Shown: positions 16,143 through 24,868 of the stretch, piece by piece | Position numbering within the stretch: the first letter of the stretch is position 1 | How the letters are laid out: the number at the start of each line of letters is the position of its first letter | From: Motilibacter aurantiacus | GTDB lineage: Bacteria > Actinomycetota > Actinomycetes > Motilibacterales > Motilibacteraceae | DNA: 51,750 bases | Direction of reading: 5' to 3' | NCBI RefSeq assembly: GCF_011250645.1 | Contig: NZ_JAANNO010000017.1 | Coordinates: 3,355 to 55,104 of the forward strand | Translations under genes and position numbers: made by a program | The notes under the pieces: generated by a model | The model's input: only the letters and a program-made list of their open reading frames with translations | What the model was told of the DNA's origin: nothing | The model's database searches: none

Positions 16143-17222
16143 GTGGGTTCCGTACGCGTAGCGATCGTCGGGGTCGGCAACTGCGCCGCCTCGCTCGTGC
16201 AGGGCGTGGAGTACTACAAGGACGCCGACCCTCAGGCGCGCGTCCCCGGCCTCATGCATGTGCAGTTCGGCCCGTACCACGTGCGTGACGTCGAGTTCGT
16301 CGCCGCGTTCGACGTCGACGCCAAGAAGGTCGGCCAGGACCTCGCCCACGCGATCTTCGCGAGCGAGAACAACACCATCAAGATCTCCGACGTCCCGCCG
16401 ACCGGCGTGACCGTGCAGCGCGGCCACACGCTCGACGGCCTCGGCAAGTACTACACGCAGACGATCACCGAGTCCGACGAGGAGCCGGTGGACGTCGTCC
16501 AGGCGCTCAAGGACGCCAAGGTCGACGTGCTCGTGTCGTACCTGCCCGTGGGCTCCGAGGACGCGGACAAGTTCTACGCCCAGTGCGCGATCGACGCGAA
16601 GGTCGCCTTCGTCAACGCGCTGCCGGTCTTCATCGCCTCGGACCCGGAGTGGGCGCAGAAGTTCGCCGACGCCGGCGTCCCGATCGTCGGCGACGACATC
16701 AAGTCCCAGGTCGGCGCGACGATCACGCACCGCGTGCTCGCCAAGCTGTTCGAGGACCGCGGCGTCCAGCTCGACCGGACGTACCAGCTGAACGTCGGCG
16801 GCAACATGGACTTCAAGAACATGCTCGAGCGCGAGCGCCTGGAGTCCAAGAAGATCTCCAAGACGCAGGCCGTCACCTCGAACCTGCAGCACGACCTCGG
16901 CGCGCGCAACGTGCACATCGGCCCGTCGGACTACGTGCAGTGGCTCGACGACCGCAAGTGGGCGTACGTCCGCCTCGAGGGCCGCGCCTTCGGCGACGTC
17001 CCGCTGAACCTCGAGTACAAGCTCGAGGTCTGGGACTCCCCGAACTCGGCCGGCATCATCATCGACGCCGTCCGCGCGGCGAAGATCGCCCTCGACCGGG
17101 GCGTCGGCGGCCCGATCCTGTCCGCGGCGTCGTACTTCATGAAGTCGCCGCCGGTGCAGTACGCCGACGACGTGGCGCGTGCGCAGGTGGAGGACTTCAT
17201 CCTGGGGAACGTCGAGCGCTGA
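16143..17222 (+). CDS. ino1: Inositol-1-phosphate synthase (myo-inositol-3-phosphate synthase)
   Basis: NAD-dependent enzyme that converts glucose 6-phosphate to 1L-myo-inositol 1-phosphate, feeding phosphatidylinositol and mycothiol synthesis in Actinobacteria. The 359-residue product has the actinobacterial short form. It has an NAD-binding [16 protein letters not shown] (6-21), [16 protein letters not shown] (about 139-154), catalytic-core [11 protein letters not shown] (about 183-193) and [11 protein letters not shown] (about 218-228). TAGGAG precedes the GTG at 16143. It is co-transcribed with padR and ends at a strong terminator. Confidence 0.97.
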   Translation: MGSVRVAIVGVGNCAASLVQGVEYYKDADPQARVPGLMHVQFGPYHVRDVEFVAAFDVDAKKVGQDLAHAIFASENNTIKISDVPPTGVTVQRGHTLDGLGKYYTQTITESDEEPVDVVQALKDAKVDVLVSYLPVGSEDADKFYAQCAIDAKVAFVNALPVFIASDPEWAQKFADAGVPIVGDDIKSQVGATITHRVLAKLFEDRGVQLDRTYQLNVGGNMDFKNMLERERLESKKISKTQAVTSNLQHDLGARNVHIGPSDYVQWLDDRKWAYVRLEGRAFGDVPLNLEYKLEVWDSPNSAGIIIDAVRAAKIALDRGVGGPILSAASYFMKSPPVQYADDVARAQVEDFILGNVER

Positions 17223-17234
17223 GACACCGCCCGC

Positions 17235-17266
17235 GAGGCCCGGTACCCCTAGGGGTGCCGGGCCTC
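17235..17266 (+). terminator. Terminator of the padR-ino1 operon
   Basis: A 15-bp inverted repeat (17235-17249 with 17252-17266) has one G-U wobble and a 2-nt apex. It begins 13 nt after the ino1 stop. There is no U tract, as is common in high-GC Actinobacteria. Confidence 0.8.
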
Positions 17267-17590
17267 GGCGCGTCCCGGTCGGCGGCGGCAGGCCGTGGGA
17301 AGCCGTGCTCGCTCCGGCGAGCACAACTCTCCACGGGGCCCCGGGCTCATGAGCCACGGTTCCCGAGGACAGCGCATCGTCACCGTCGGCCAACGCCACG
17401 CAATGCCCGCTTTTCCCGAGGCGTCACCCTTGCCGGCAATTGCGGGTGGTGCTGGTACCACTTCCACGCATTCGCCGACCCGACGGCGTATCTGGCGGGG
17501 CATGATCCCCTCACTTCCCCCGTGCGGGTGCCGACGCAGGCACCCCGGTAGGGGCGGAGAGCCCGCCGCAGAAGTCCTTGGAGAACGCTC
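17267..17590. other. Upstream region of the secreted beta-propeller gene
   Basis: No gene is evident. The stretch 17400-17530 is less GC-rich than its surroundings and is the likely location of the promoter for the gene at 17591. I see no convincing -10/-35 pair or operator. Confidence 0.4.
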
Positions 17591-18775
17591 ATGACATATC
17601 GTCACCGCAAGGCCGCGATCGCGACGATCAGTGCCTTGTCCGCTCTCGCCGCCGTCACCGGCACGGCCGCCTCGGCCGCGGCCGAGGACGAGCCGCAGGC
17701 ACCGTGGGCCGACCACGAGGTCGTTCTCGGCGGCCTGGACAACCCCCGCCAGATCAGCTGGGACGGCCGCGGCGAGATGTACGTCGCCGAGGCCGGCCGC
17801 GGTGGCGACGAGTGCATCGGCGAGGGCGAGACGGCGACCTGCCTCGGCGAGACCGGCTCGATCATCCGCATCAAGCGCCCCGAGAAGACCGTGAACGGCA
17901 CGCCGGACCGCGTCATCGACGGCATCGTCTCGGTGGCCGGCCGCGACGGCTCCGGCGCCGTGGGCGTGGACGGCGTCGCCGCGATCAACAGCAAGGTCTG
18001 GTTCGCGACGACGTTCGCCCCGCCGGAGATCACCCCCGCCCCGTTCGCCCCGCAGCTGGGCAAGCTCTTCTCCGGCCACGGCAGCAGCGGCAACTACAAG
18101 CAGCTCGCGGACGTCACGGCCTACGAGGTCGCCAACGACCCCGACGGCGACGGGGTCGAGTCCAACCCGTACGCGGTCCTCGCCCAGGCCAACCGCACGC
18201 TCGTGGTCGACGCGGCCGGCAACACCGTGCTCTCGGTGTCGCCCGCCGGCAAGGTCACGACGTTCGCGGTCATCCCGGAGTACGCCCCCGGCCTCGACAG
18301 CGTCCCGACCTCCATCGCGCAGGACGCGGCCGGCAACGTGTACGTCGGCGACCTCGGTGGCGAGGTGCCCGGCAACGCGAGCGTCCGCAAGTACAGCCCG
18401 ACCGGCACGCTGCTGCAGACGTACGGCGGCTTCACCACCATCACCGGCGTGGCGGTGGGCGCCGACGGCTCGATCTACGCCGCGGAGCTCTTCGGCGGCT
18501 CCCACGCCTTCCCCGGCCAGGTGACGAAGCTGGCGCCGAACGGCACCCGCACGGTCGCCGCCGTCCCGTTCGCCGCCGGCGTCGCGGTGTCCCCCAACGG
18601 CGACGTCTACACCTCGGCCTTCGGCATCGCGACCGCCGAGGGCATGGGCCTGCCGGGCAGCGACGGCGCGGTCTGGCGGCTGAAGCCGGCGGCGTTCACC
18701 ACGGCCCCGACCGGCACGCCGACCCCCACCGGCACGGACGCGCCGGAGGCGGCGCGGGTTCTGTCGATCGGCTGA
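17591..18775 (+). CDS. Secreted ScyD/ScyE family beta-propeller protein
   Basis: The 394-residue protein has a Sec signal peptide (AAIATISALSALAAVTGTAASA, cleavage near residue 31). A six- or seven-bladed propeller follows, with NHL/SMP-30-like blades such as LDNPRQISWDGRGEMYVAE and VPTSIAQDAAGNVYVGDLGG. A short Thr/Pro-rich C-terminus, TGTPTPTGTDAPE, ends the protein. ScyD/ScyE names come from cyanobacterial scytonemin clusters; the actinobacterial homologues have no known substrate. GGAG lies 7 nt before the ATG. It is a single-gene transcript between two terminators. Confidence 0.85.
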   Translation: MTYRHRKAAIATISALSALAAVTGTAASAAAEDEPQAPWADHEVVLGGLDNPRQISWDGRGEMYVAEAGRGGDECIGEGETATCLGETGSIIRIKRPEKTVNGTPDRVIDGIVSVAGRDGSGAVGVDGVAAINSKVWFATTFAPPEITPAPFAPQLGKLFSGHGSSGNYKQLADVTAYEVANDPDGDGVESNPYAVLAQANRTLVVDAAGNTVLSVSPAGKVTTFAVIPEYAPGLDSVPTSIAQDAAGNVYVGDLGGEVPGNASVRKYSPTGTLLQTYGGFTTITGVAVGADGSIYAAELFGGSHAFPGQVTKLAPNGTRTVAAVPFAAGVAVSPNGDVYTSAFGIATAEGMGLPGSDGAVWRLKPAAFTTAPTGTPTPTGTDAPEAARVLSIG

Positions 18776-18811
18776 CGCCAGCACCGCATCCGCGTCCCGG
18801 CGCTCGACCGC

Positions 18812-18845
18812 AACGGCCCGGCTCCCCCTGTGGAGCCGGGCCGTT
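18812..18845 (+). terminator. Terminator after the beta-propeller gene
   Basis: A perfect 14-bp inverted repeat (18812-18825 with 18832-18845) has a 6-nt loop, 36 bp after the stop codon. It is followed by the promoter of the MFS gene. Confidence 0.85.
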
Positions 18846-18864
18846 CGGCGTCCGCCGTGTCACC

Positions 18865-18870
18865 TATCGT
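18865..18870 (+). promoter_or_regulatory. -10 element of a leaderless promoter for the MFS gene
   Basis: TATCGT ends 6 nt before the ATG at 18877. Confidence 0.6.
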
Positions 18871-18876
18871 GGCCCG

Positions 18877-20232
18877 ATGCCACGGCCGGGCTCGTTCGTC
18901 GGCGACCTCGTCGACGTGCTCGAGGGGCCGCGCTTCCGCAAGCTCTACGCGACGCGGCTCTGTGCGCAGGCGGCCGACGGCGCCACGACCGTGGCCCTCA
19001 CCTCGTTCGTCTTCTTCTCCCCCGAGCGCCAGGCCACGGCGGGGGACGTGGCGACCGCGTTCGCGGTGACGCTGCTGCCGTACAGCCTGGTCGGGCCGTT
19101 CGCCGGTGTGCTGCTCGACCGGTGGCGCCGCCGGCAGATCCTCGTCGTGGCCAGCCTGCTCAAGGCGCTGCTGGTGCTCGTGCTCGCGGCCCTGGTCGCG
19201 CTGGACTACGCCGGCGCCGGCTTCTACGCCGTCGGCCTGCTCGTGCTGTCGGTCAACAGGTTCTACCTGTCGGCGCTGTCGGCCGCCCTCCCCCACGTGG
19301 TGCCCGGGCGCGAGCTGGTCATGGCCAACAGCGTCTCGACCACGTCGGGGACGGTCAGCTCGCTGCTCGGCGCGGCCCTGGCCTTCGCGATCCGGGCCGT
19401 GCTGGGCGACGGCACGGCGGCGACGGCGGGCGTCCTCGTGGCCTCGGCGCTCACGTCCACCGGGGCAGCCGCGCTGGCCGCCCGCATGGAGCGCGACCTG
19501 CTCGGCCCGGACCTCGACGGCCCGGCCCCGCACCTGCAGGAGGCCCTGCACGGGGTCGCGCGCGGCATGGCCGAGGGCGGGCGGCACATCCGCGAGCGCA
19601 CGGCGGCCCGCCGCGCCCTGACGGCGATCGCGGCCCACCGGCTGGTCTACGGGCTGTGGACGGTCGCGACGCTGCTGCTCTACCGCAACACGCTGCACGA
19701 CCCCGGCGACACCGACGCCGCCATCGCCGGCCTGGCCACGGTGGTCGGCGCCAGCGGGGCCGGCTATTTCCTCGCCGCGCTGGCGACCCCCGAGGTGACG
19801 GCGCACGCCCGCAAGAGCACGTGGGTGACGACGCTTCTCGCGGTGGCCGGGCTGACCCAGCTCACGCTGCTCGCCCTGCCAATGCGGGAGGGGACGGTCA
19901 TCGGCTCGGCACTGCTGCTCGGGCTGGCCGCGCAGGGGGTGAAGATCTGCGTCGACTCGATGGTCCAGGAGGCCGTGAGCGACGAGTTCCGCGGCCGCGT
20001 GTTCTCCGTCTACGACACGGTCTTCAACGTCTGCTTCGTCTCGGCCGCCGCCTTCGCCGCCGCGGCCGTCCCCACCTCGGGCCGGTCCGCACTGCTGACC
20101 GCGGGGCTCGGCGCCGGCTACCTGCTCGCCGCCGGGTGGTACGGCGCCGTCACCACGCGCCGCCCGGACCCCGTCGAGGGCCGGATCGCCGGGGTCAGCC
20201 CTGCGGCTGCTGCTGCTCGCGGTGCCACCTGA
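18877..20232 (+). CDS. MFS transporter
   Basis: The 451-residue polytopic protein has about 12 hydrophobic segments. It has the MFS loop 2-3 signature GVLLDRWRRRQILV (about 72-85) and a later FRGRVFSVYDTVFNV (about 372-386), as in the MFS_3/enterobactin-exporter-like group. The substrate is unknown. The start at 18877 follows the leaderless -10. Its last 38 bp overlap the 3' end of the convergent cca gene, an antisense overlap with no terminator between them. Confidence 0.88.
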   Translation: MPRPGSFVGDLVDVLEGPRFRKLYATRLCAQAADGATTVALTSFVFFSPERQATAGDVATAFAVTLLPYSLVGPFAGVLLDRWRRRQILVVASLLKALLVLVLAALVALDYAGAGFYAVGLLVLSVNRFYLSALSAALPHVVPGRELVMANSVSTTSGTVSSLLGAALAFAIRAVLGDGTAATAGVLVASALTSTGAAALAARMERDLLGPDLDGPAPHLQEALHGVARGMAEGGRHIRERTAARRALTAIAAHRLVYGLWTVATLLLYRNTLHDPGDTDAAIAGLATVVGASGAGYFLAALATPEVTAHARKSTWVTTLLAVAGLTQLTLLALPMREGTVIGSALLLGLAAQGVKICVDSMVQEAVSDEFRGRVFSVYDTVFNVCFVSAAAFAAAAVPTSGRSALLTAGLGAGYLLAAGWYGAVTTRRPDPVEGRIAGVSPAAAAARGAT

Positions 20233-21712
20233 TCAGCTCCGCCACCGCGGCGTCGTGCTCCATCGGCCCGTTGTCCATGCGCAGCTCGAGCAGGTGCTTG
20301 TAGGCCTTGCCCACCAGCGGCCCGGGCGCGATCCCGAGGATCTGCATGATCTGCGTCCCGTCCAGGTCCGGGCGGATCGCGTCGATCTCCTCCTGCTGGC
20401 GCAGCTGCTCGATCCGCTGCTCGAGCGAGTCGTACGCCACCTGCAGCGCCGCCGCCTTGCGCTTGTTGCGGGTGGTGGAGTCCGAGCGGGTCAGGGCGTG
20501 CAGCCGGCCGAGCAGGGGCCCGGCGTCGCGGACGTAGCGGCGGACCGCGGAGTCGGTCCACTCGCCGCCGGAGTAGCCGTGGAAGCGCAGGTGCAGCTCG
20601 ACCAGGCGGGAGACGTCCTCGATCGTCGCCTTGTCGAACCGCAGCTCCTTGAGCCGGGCCTTGGTCAGCTTGGCCCCGACCACCTCGTGGAAGTGGAAGC
20701 TCACCTTGCCGTCGGGCTCGAACCGCCGTGTCCTGGGCTTGCCGATGTCGTGCAGCAGCGCGGCGAGCCGCAGGACCAGGTCGGGGCCGCCGCCGACGTA
20801 GCGCTCCTCCAGCGCGATCGCCTGCTCGAGCACCGTCAGGGTGTGCTCGTAGACGTCCTTGTGGTGCGCGTGCTCGTCGATCTCCAGCTGCAGCGCGGGC
20901 AGCTCGGGCAGCACGACGTCCGCGAGCCCGCTCTCCACCAGCAGCGCGAGCCCGCGGCGCGGGTGGGCGCCGAGCACGAGCTTGGACAGCTCGACCTGGA
21001 CCCGCTCGGCCGACACGATGCGGAGCCGCTCGGCCATGTCCCGCATGGCCCGGACGGCCTCGGGGTCGACGCCGAAGCCCAGCTGGGAGGCGAACCGGGC
21101 GGCTCGCAGCATCCGCAGCGGGTCGTCGTCGAAGGAGTCCTCGGCCCGGCCGGGCGTGCGCAGCACCCGTCGTTCGAGGTCCTGGATGCCGCCGAACGGG
21201 TCGACGAAGCGCGCGCCGGGCAGGGCGACCGCCATCGCGTTGACCGTGAAGTCGCGCCGGGCCAGGTCGTCCTCGAGCGAGTCGCCGTACGCGACCTCGG
21301 GCTTGCGGGACTCCCGGTCGTACTTCTCGGCCCGGTAGGTCGTGATCTCGCAGTCCCACCCGCCCTTGCGGGCGCCGACCGTGCCGAAGGCGATCCCCAC
21401 GTCCCAGGTGGCGTCGGCCCAGGGCTTGACGATGCGGAGCACCTGCTCCGGGCGGGCGTCGGTGGTGAAGTCCAGGTCGTGCCCGAGCCGGCCGAGCAGC
21501 GCGTCCCGGACCGACCCGCCGACGAGCGCGAGCTGGTGCCCGGCGTCGGCGAACCGCCGGCCGAGCTCCTCGGTCACGGGGGCGGCCCGCAGCAACGCCG
21601 CGACCGCCTGTCGACGGGGGTCGCCGGCGGGCGCCGCGGCGGAGCGGGAGGCGGATCCGGCGGCGGACGAGGCGGGCTGGTCCGACGGCAGATTCGGTGG
21701 GGCCACTGGCAC
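20195..21712 (-). CDS. cca: CCA tRNA nucleotidyltransferase
   Basis: Adds or repairs the 3' CCA of tRNAs from CTP and ATP. The 505-residue form has a disordered N-terminus and a class II nucleotidyltransferase head with GGSVRD (65-70) and metal-binding DLDF (79-82). The RRDFTVNAMA and DDPLRMLRAARFA neck motifs follow. An HD domain with LLHDIGKPRT comes next, as in the actinobacterial Cca/PcnA form. GTG at 21712 was chosen because TAGGCT (21726-21721) is 8 nt upstream; an in-frame TTG at 21721 would overlap that -10. It diverges from the Nudix gene and overlaps the MFS gene tail to tail. Confidence 0.94.
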   Translation of the reverse strand: MPVAPPNLPSDQPASSAAGSASRSAAAPAGDPRRQAVAALLRAAPVTEELGRRFADAGHQLALVGGSVRDALLGRLGHDLDFTTDARPEQVLRIVKPWADATWDVGIAFGTVGARKGGWDCEITTYRAEKYDRESRKPEVAYGDSLEDDLARRDFTVNAMAVALPGARFVDPFGGIQDLERRVLRTPGRAEDSFDDDPLRMLRAARFASQLGFGVDPEAVRAMRDMAERLRIVSAERVQVELSKLVLGAHPRRGLALLVESGLADVVLPELPALQLEIDEHAHHKDVYEHTLTVLEQAIALEERYVGGGPDLVLRLAALLHDIGKPRTRRFEPDGKVSFHFHEVVGAKLTKARLKELRFDKATIEDVSRLVELHLRFHGYSGGEWTDSAVRRYVRDAGPLLGRLHALTRSDSTTRNKRKAAALQVAYDSLEQRIEQLRQQEEIDAIRPDLDGTQIMQILGIAPGPLVGKAYKHLLELRMDNGPMEHDAAVAELIRWHREQQQPQG

Positions 21713-21720
21713 GGGGCTCA

Positions 21721-21779
21721 AGCCTAGAGGGCGACGCGCGCTCCCGACGCAGGCCAGCGGCCCGAAGCGCGGTTAGCAT
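21721..21779. promoter_or_regulatory. Divergent leaderless promoters of cca and the Nudix gene
   Basis: On the minus strand TAGGCT (21726-21721) lies 8 nt before the cca GTG. On the plus strand TAGCAT (21774-21779) lies 6 nt before the Nudix ATG. The two -10 elements are only about 47 bp apart, so the upstream elements must overlap. Confidence 0.55.
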
Positions 21780-21785
21780 CGATCC

Positions 21786-22523
21786 ATGGCGCGGGCGCCG
21801 GGCGACGACGAGCGGTCGCGGCGGGCGGGAGGGTCCCGCGCCGCCGCGGGGAGCCGTGCTGCCCGCAGGTCGGGAGGCCGGTCGGGGGACGAGCCCTCCC
21901 CGCGCGGCACCGCTCCGCGCGACGGCGCCACCACGCCGAGCGACAGCGGCGCACCCAAGGACGGCGCATCCAAGGACGGCGCACCCAAGGACAAGGCCGG
22001 TGGCCGCCGGGCCGCGCGCGCCGGCAGGGCCGCCGCGAGCGGCGGCAGGACCGACGGCGACGGAGGGAGCCGCACCGGGCGCCGGCGGCTCACCCGGGTG
22101 GAGGAGACGTCCGCCGGAGGGCTCGTCGTGGACCTGCAGGGCCCGCGCCGGCAGGCCGCGCTCATCGGCCGGCTGGACCGGCGCGGCCGGCTGCTCTGGT
22201 CGCTTCCCAAGGGGCACGTCGAGGCCGGCGAGACCACCGAGGACGCCGCCGTGCGCGAGGTCGAGGAGGAGACCGGCATCCGCGGGCGCGTCCTGGCCCC
22301 GCTGGGCACCGTCGACTTCTGGTTCGTGGCCGAGGACCGCCGGATCCACAAGACGGTCCACCACTTCCTGCTCGAGGCGCGCGGCGGTGAGCTCTCCGAC
22401 GCCGACGTCGAGGTGACCGAGGTGGCGTGGGTCCCGCTCGAGGAGCTGCGGGAGCGGCTCGCCTACGACGGCGAGCGCCGGCTCGTCGACGCGGCCGAGC
22501 AGTTGCTCGCGGACAGCGCGTGA
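21786..22523 (+). CDS. Nudix hydrolase
   Basis: The 245-residue protein has a long disordered N-terminus (about 1-105, Arg/Ala/Gly/Asp-rich with KDGA repeats). A C-terminal Nudix fold follows with the full Nudix box [23 protein letters not shown] (starting near residue 146). Nudix enzymes hydrolyse nucleoside diphosphates linked to another moiety. The substrate is unknown, and the MutT label would be a guess. The start follows a leaderless -10. The gene overlaps the DUF6049 gene by GTGA, giving a Nudix-DUF6049-murJ operon. Confidence 0.88.
   Translation: MARAPGDDERSRRAGGSRAAAGSRAARRSGGRSGDEPSPRGTAPRDGATTPSDSGAPKDGASKDGAPKDKAGGRRAARAGRAAASGGRTDGDGGSRTGRRRLTRVEETSAGGLVVDLQGPRRQAALIGRLDRRGRLLWSLPKGHVEAGETTEDAAVREVEEETGIRGRVLAPLGTVDFWFVAEDRRIHKTVHHFLLEARGGELSDADVEVTEVAWVPLEELRERLAYDGERRLVDAAEQLLADSA
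21948..21992 (+). repeat. Three tandem 15-bp units in the Nudix gene
   Basis: GGCGCACCCAAGGAC is repeated three times, the middle copy with one C-to-T change. It encodes [15 protein letters not shown] in the disordered N-terminal part. Repeat number could vary between strains. Confidence 0.8.
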
Positions 22524-24868
22524 GGGGTTCGCGACGTCGTACGGCCTCCCGCCCGACCGCCGCCCGCCCCGCACGCCCCCGTTCCTCCCGCCGGTGGGCG
22601 GGCGCCGCGATCCCCCGCGCCCTGGCCGCCGCCGTCCTCCTGCTCGTCCCCACGCTGCCGGCCGCCCCCACCGCTGCCGCGCCCACGGCGGCCGAGCGGG
22701 CCGCCGCACCGCTCGTGGAGCCCTCCGCCGAGCCGAGCGCGACCCCGGCCGCCGAGGCGGAGGCCACGGTCACGCTGAGCGCGGTCACGCCGTCGGTGTC
22801 CGGCCCGGGCCGGGACGTCACCCTCAGCGGGTACGTCGTGGCCCGGGTGCCCGCACAGGACGTCACCGTGCGGGCGACGGTCCGGTCCGGCGCGGTCCCG
22901 CTCGTGGCCCGCGTCCAGCTGGCCAACGCCGCCGGGGCCGGCGAGCCGCAGGGGGCTCCCGTCGCCGGCACCGAGGCGCCCGTGGCCGAGCGGCTCGCCG
23001 CCGGCGCGACCGCCCGGTTCAGCCTGCGGGTGCCCGCAGCGGCGCTCGAGGGAGACGGGGAGTTCGGGGCCCGGGCGCTGTCGGTGGAGGCCCGGGGCAC
23101 GCGCACCGACACCGCGGAGCCCACCGGCCCGGACCGGCTCGGCTTCGTCACCACCTTCGTCCCCTGGGCGCCCCCCGGGGCCACGCCCGCCGCGACCCGG
23201 CTCGCGTGGCTCTGGCCGCTCACCGACGTCCCGCACCGCACCGCGGACGGCACCTTCCTCGACGACCGGCTCGCTGCGTCCGTCGGCAACAACGCCGACG
23301 GGCGGCCGGGCCGGCTGCGCCGCCTGCTCGACGCCTCCGCCGGGTGGACCGTCGCGGTCGACCCGATGCTGCTGGAGGAGGTGCAGGCCCTCACCGCGCC
23401 GTACGCCGTCGTCGGCCAGCGGGTGATGCGCCCGGCGAGCAGCGCGGCCGTCGCGTGGCTCGCCGAGATGCGCCGGCGGGCCGACGCCGGCTCGGTGCTG
23501 CTGCTGCCGTACGGCGACGTCGACGCGGCCTCTCTCGTGCACGCGGGCAAGGGCGGGGAGCTCGAGACGGCCATGGCCGAGGGAGCCGTCACCGCCGCGG
23601 CCGTGCTCGGCTCGGCCGTCCCCTCGACGGTCGCCTGGCCGGCCCGCAGCGCGGTCGACACCGCGACGGCCGACGCGTACGCCGCGGCGGGCGCGCGCAC
23701 CCTCGTGGTCTCCACCGACGCGGTCGAGCAGGACCCGGAGGCGAGCTACACCCCCAGCGCGCGGGCGACGGCCACGGGCACGGCCTCCACCGGCCAGGGG
23801 CTGCTGCTCGCGGACCGGCTGCTCTCGTCCACGGGCGTCGCCGGCGCGCGCGGCTCGACCCCGGGCCAGCGCGTCCTCGCCGTGCAGCGGCTGCTCGCCG
23901 AGACCGCGGTGCAGTCCGCCGAGCGGCCCAACGCGGCCCGCACCATGCTCATCGCGCCGGCCCGGGGCTGGTCCCCGGACGCCCGGCTGCTGGAGGCGCT
24001 GAACTCCGCGGTCCGCTCGGCCGGCTGGATCACCCGGGCGCCGCTCGCCGACCTCGCGGCCGAGGACCCGGACGGCGACTACGCGGCCGGGGAGCTGGCG
24101 CTGGCGTACCCGCGGCGGGCGAGGGCGGCCGAGCTCGACCCCGGCTACCTCGAGACGGTGACCGCGCTCGGCGCCCAGGGGGCCAGGCTCGCGTCGATGC
24201 TGGCGAGCACGGACGAGGTGCAGAAGGCGGAGCGGCGCTACCGGCGCGAGCGGCTGGGCCTGGAGTCCGTGTCGGCGGGGGCGGTCGGCCCCGCGCTCGT
24301 CCGGCGCGCCCGCGGCACGCTCGAGGCCCGGGCGGGCCAGGTGCACGTCGTCGTCAACCGGCGGATCTCGCTGCCCGGGTCGCAGAACGTCCCGATCACC
24401 GTCGTCAACGACCTGCCCGACACCGTCCGGGTGGCGCTCACCTTCACCGCCAGCCCGCCCCGGCTGCGCATGGGGAACACCCCGGTGGTCCGGGTGGCGG
24501 CCGGGCAGACCGCCACCGTCCAGGTCCCCGCCGAGGTCTACGCCAACGGCAACGTCCGGGTCACGGTCCGCCTGATCACCCCGCGCGGCCAGGTCGTCGG
24601 CGAGCCCGCGCTGGTGACCGTGTCGGTCCGGGGTGCCCGCGGCGCGGCGACGGTGGTCGTGGTCGCGGCCACGGCCCTGCTCGTGCTCATGGCGGTGCTG
24701 CGGCTCGTGCGCCGCCGGCGCGGAGGTGCCCGGGCCCCCGGTGGACCTGACCCGGCTCCCGACGACTCTGCCCCCGACCACGCCGTCGCCGACGAGGACG
24801 CCGGGGTCAGCCCGCAGCCCGCGCAGGAGCGCGTGACCACGCCCGAACGCCCTGGAGGAGACACGTGA
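22520..24868 (+). CDS. DUF6049 family secreted/membrane protein
   Basis: The 782-residue protein has a basic N-terminus and signal sequence ([22 protein letters not shown], about 33-54). A large extracellular region follows, and one transmembrane helix near the C-terminus ([23 protein letters not shown]) is followed by a short acidic cytoplasmic tail. The ectodomain starts with an immunoglobulin-like section (about 75-210). It contains a middle part resembling glycoside-hydrolase/deacetylase barrels ([29 protein letters not shown]) and ends with a beta domain. No catalytic residues can be named. The position between the Nudix gene and murJ, with GTGA overlaps on both sides, is conserved in Actinobacteria as I recall and suggests a role in cell-wall assembly. 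Confidence 0.82.
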   Translation: MRGSRRRTASRPTAARPARPRSSRRWAGAAIPRALAAAVLLLVPTLPAAPTAAAPTAAERAAAPLVEPSAEPSATPAAEAEATVTLSAVTPSVSGPGRDVTLSGYVVARVPAQDVTVRATVRSGAVPLVARVQLANAAGAGEPQGAPVAGTEAPVAERLAAGATARFSLRVPAAALEGDGEFGARALSVEARGTRTDTAEPTGPDRLGFVTTFVPWAPPGATPAATRLAWLWPLTDVPHRTADGTFLDDRLAASVGNNADGRPGRLRRLLDASAGWTVAVDPMLLEEVQALTAPYAVVGQRVMRPASSAAVAWLAEMRRRADAGSVLLLPYGDVDAASLVHAGKGGELETAMAEGAVTAAAVLGSAVPSTVAWPARSAVDTATADAYAAAGARTLVVSTDAVEQDPEASYTPSARATATGTASTGQGLLLADRLLSSTGVAGARGSTPGQRVLAVQRLLAETAVQSAERPNAARTMLIAPARGWSPDARLLEALNSAVRSAGWITRAPLADLAAEDPDGDYAAGELALAYPRRARAAELDPGYLETVTALGAQGARLASMLASTDEVQKAERRYRRERLGLESVSAGAVGPALVRRARGTLEARAGQVHVVVNRRISLPGSQNVPITVVNDLPDTVRVALTFTASPPRLRMGNTPVVRVAAGQTATVQVPAEVYANGNVRVTVRLITPRGQVVGEPALVTVSVRGARGAATVVVVAATALLVLMAVLRLVRRRRGGARAPGGPDPAPDDSAPDHAVADEDAGVSPQPAQERVTTPERPGGDT

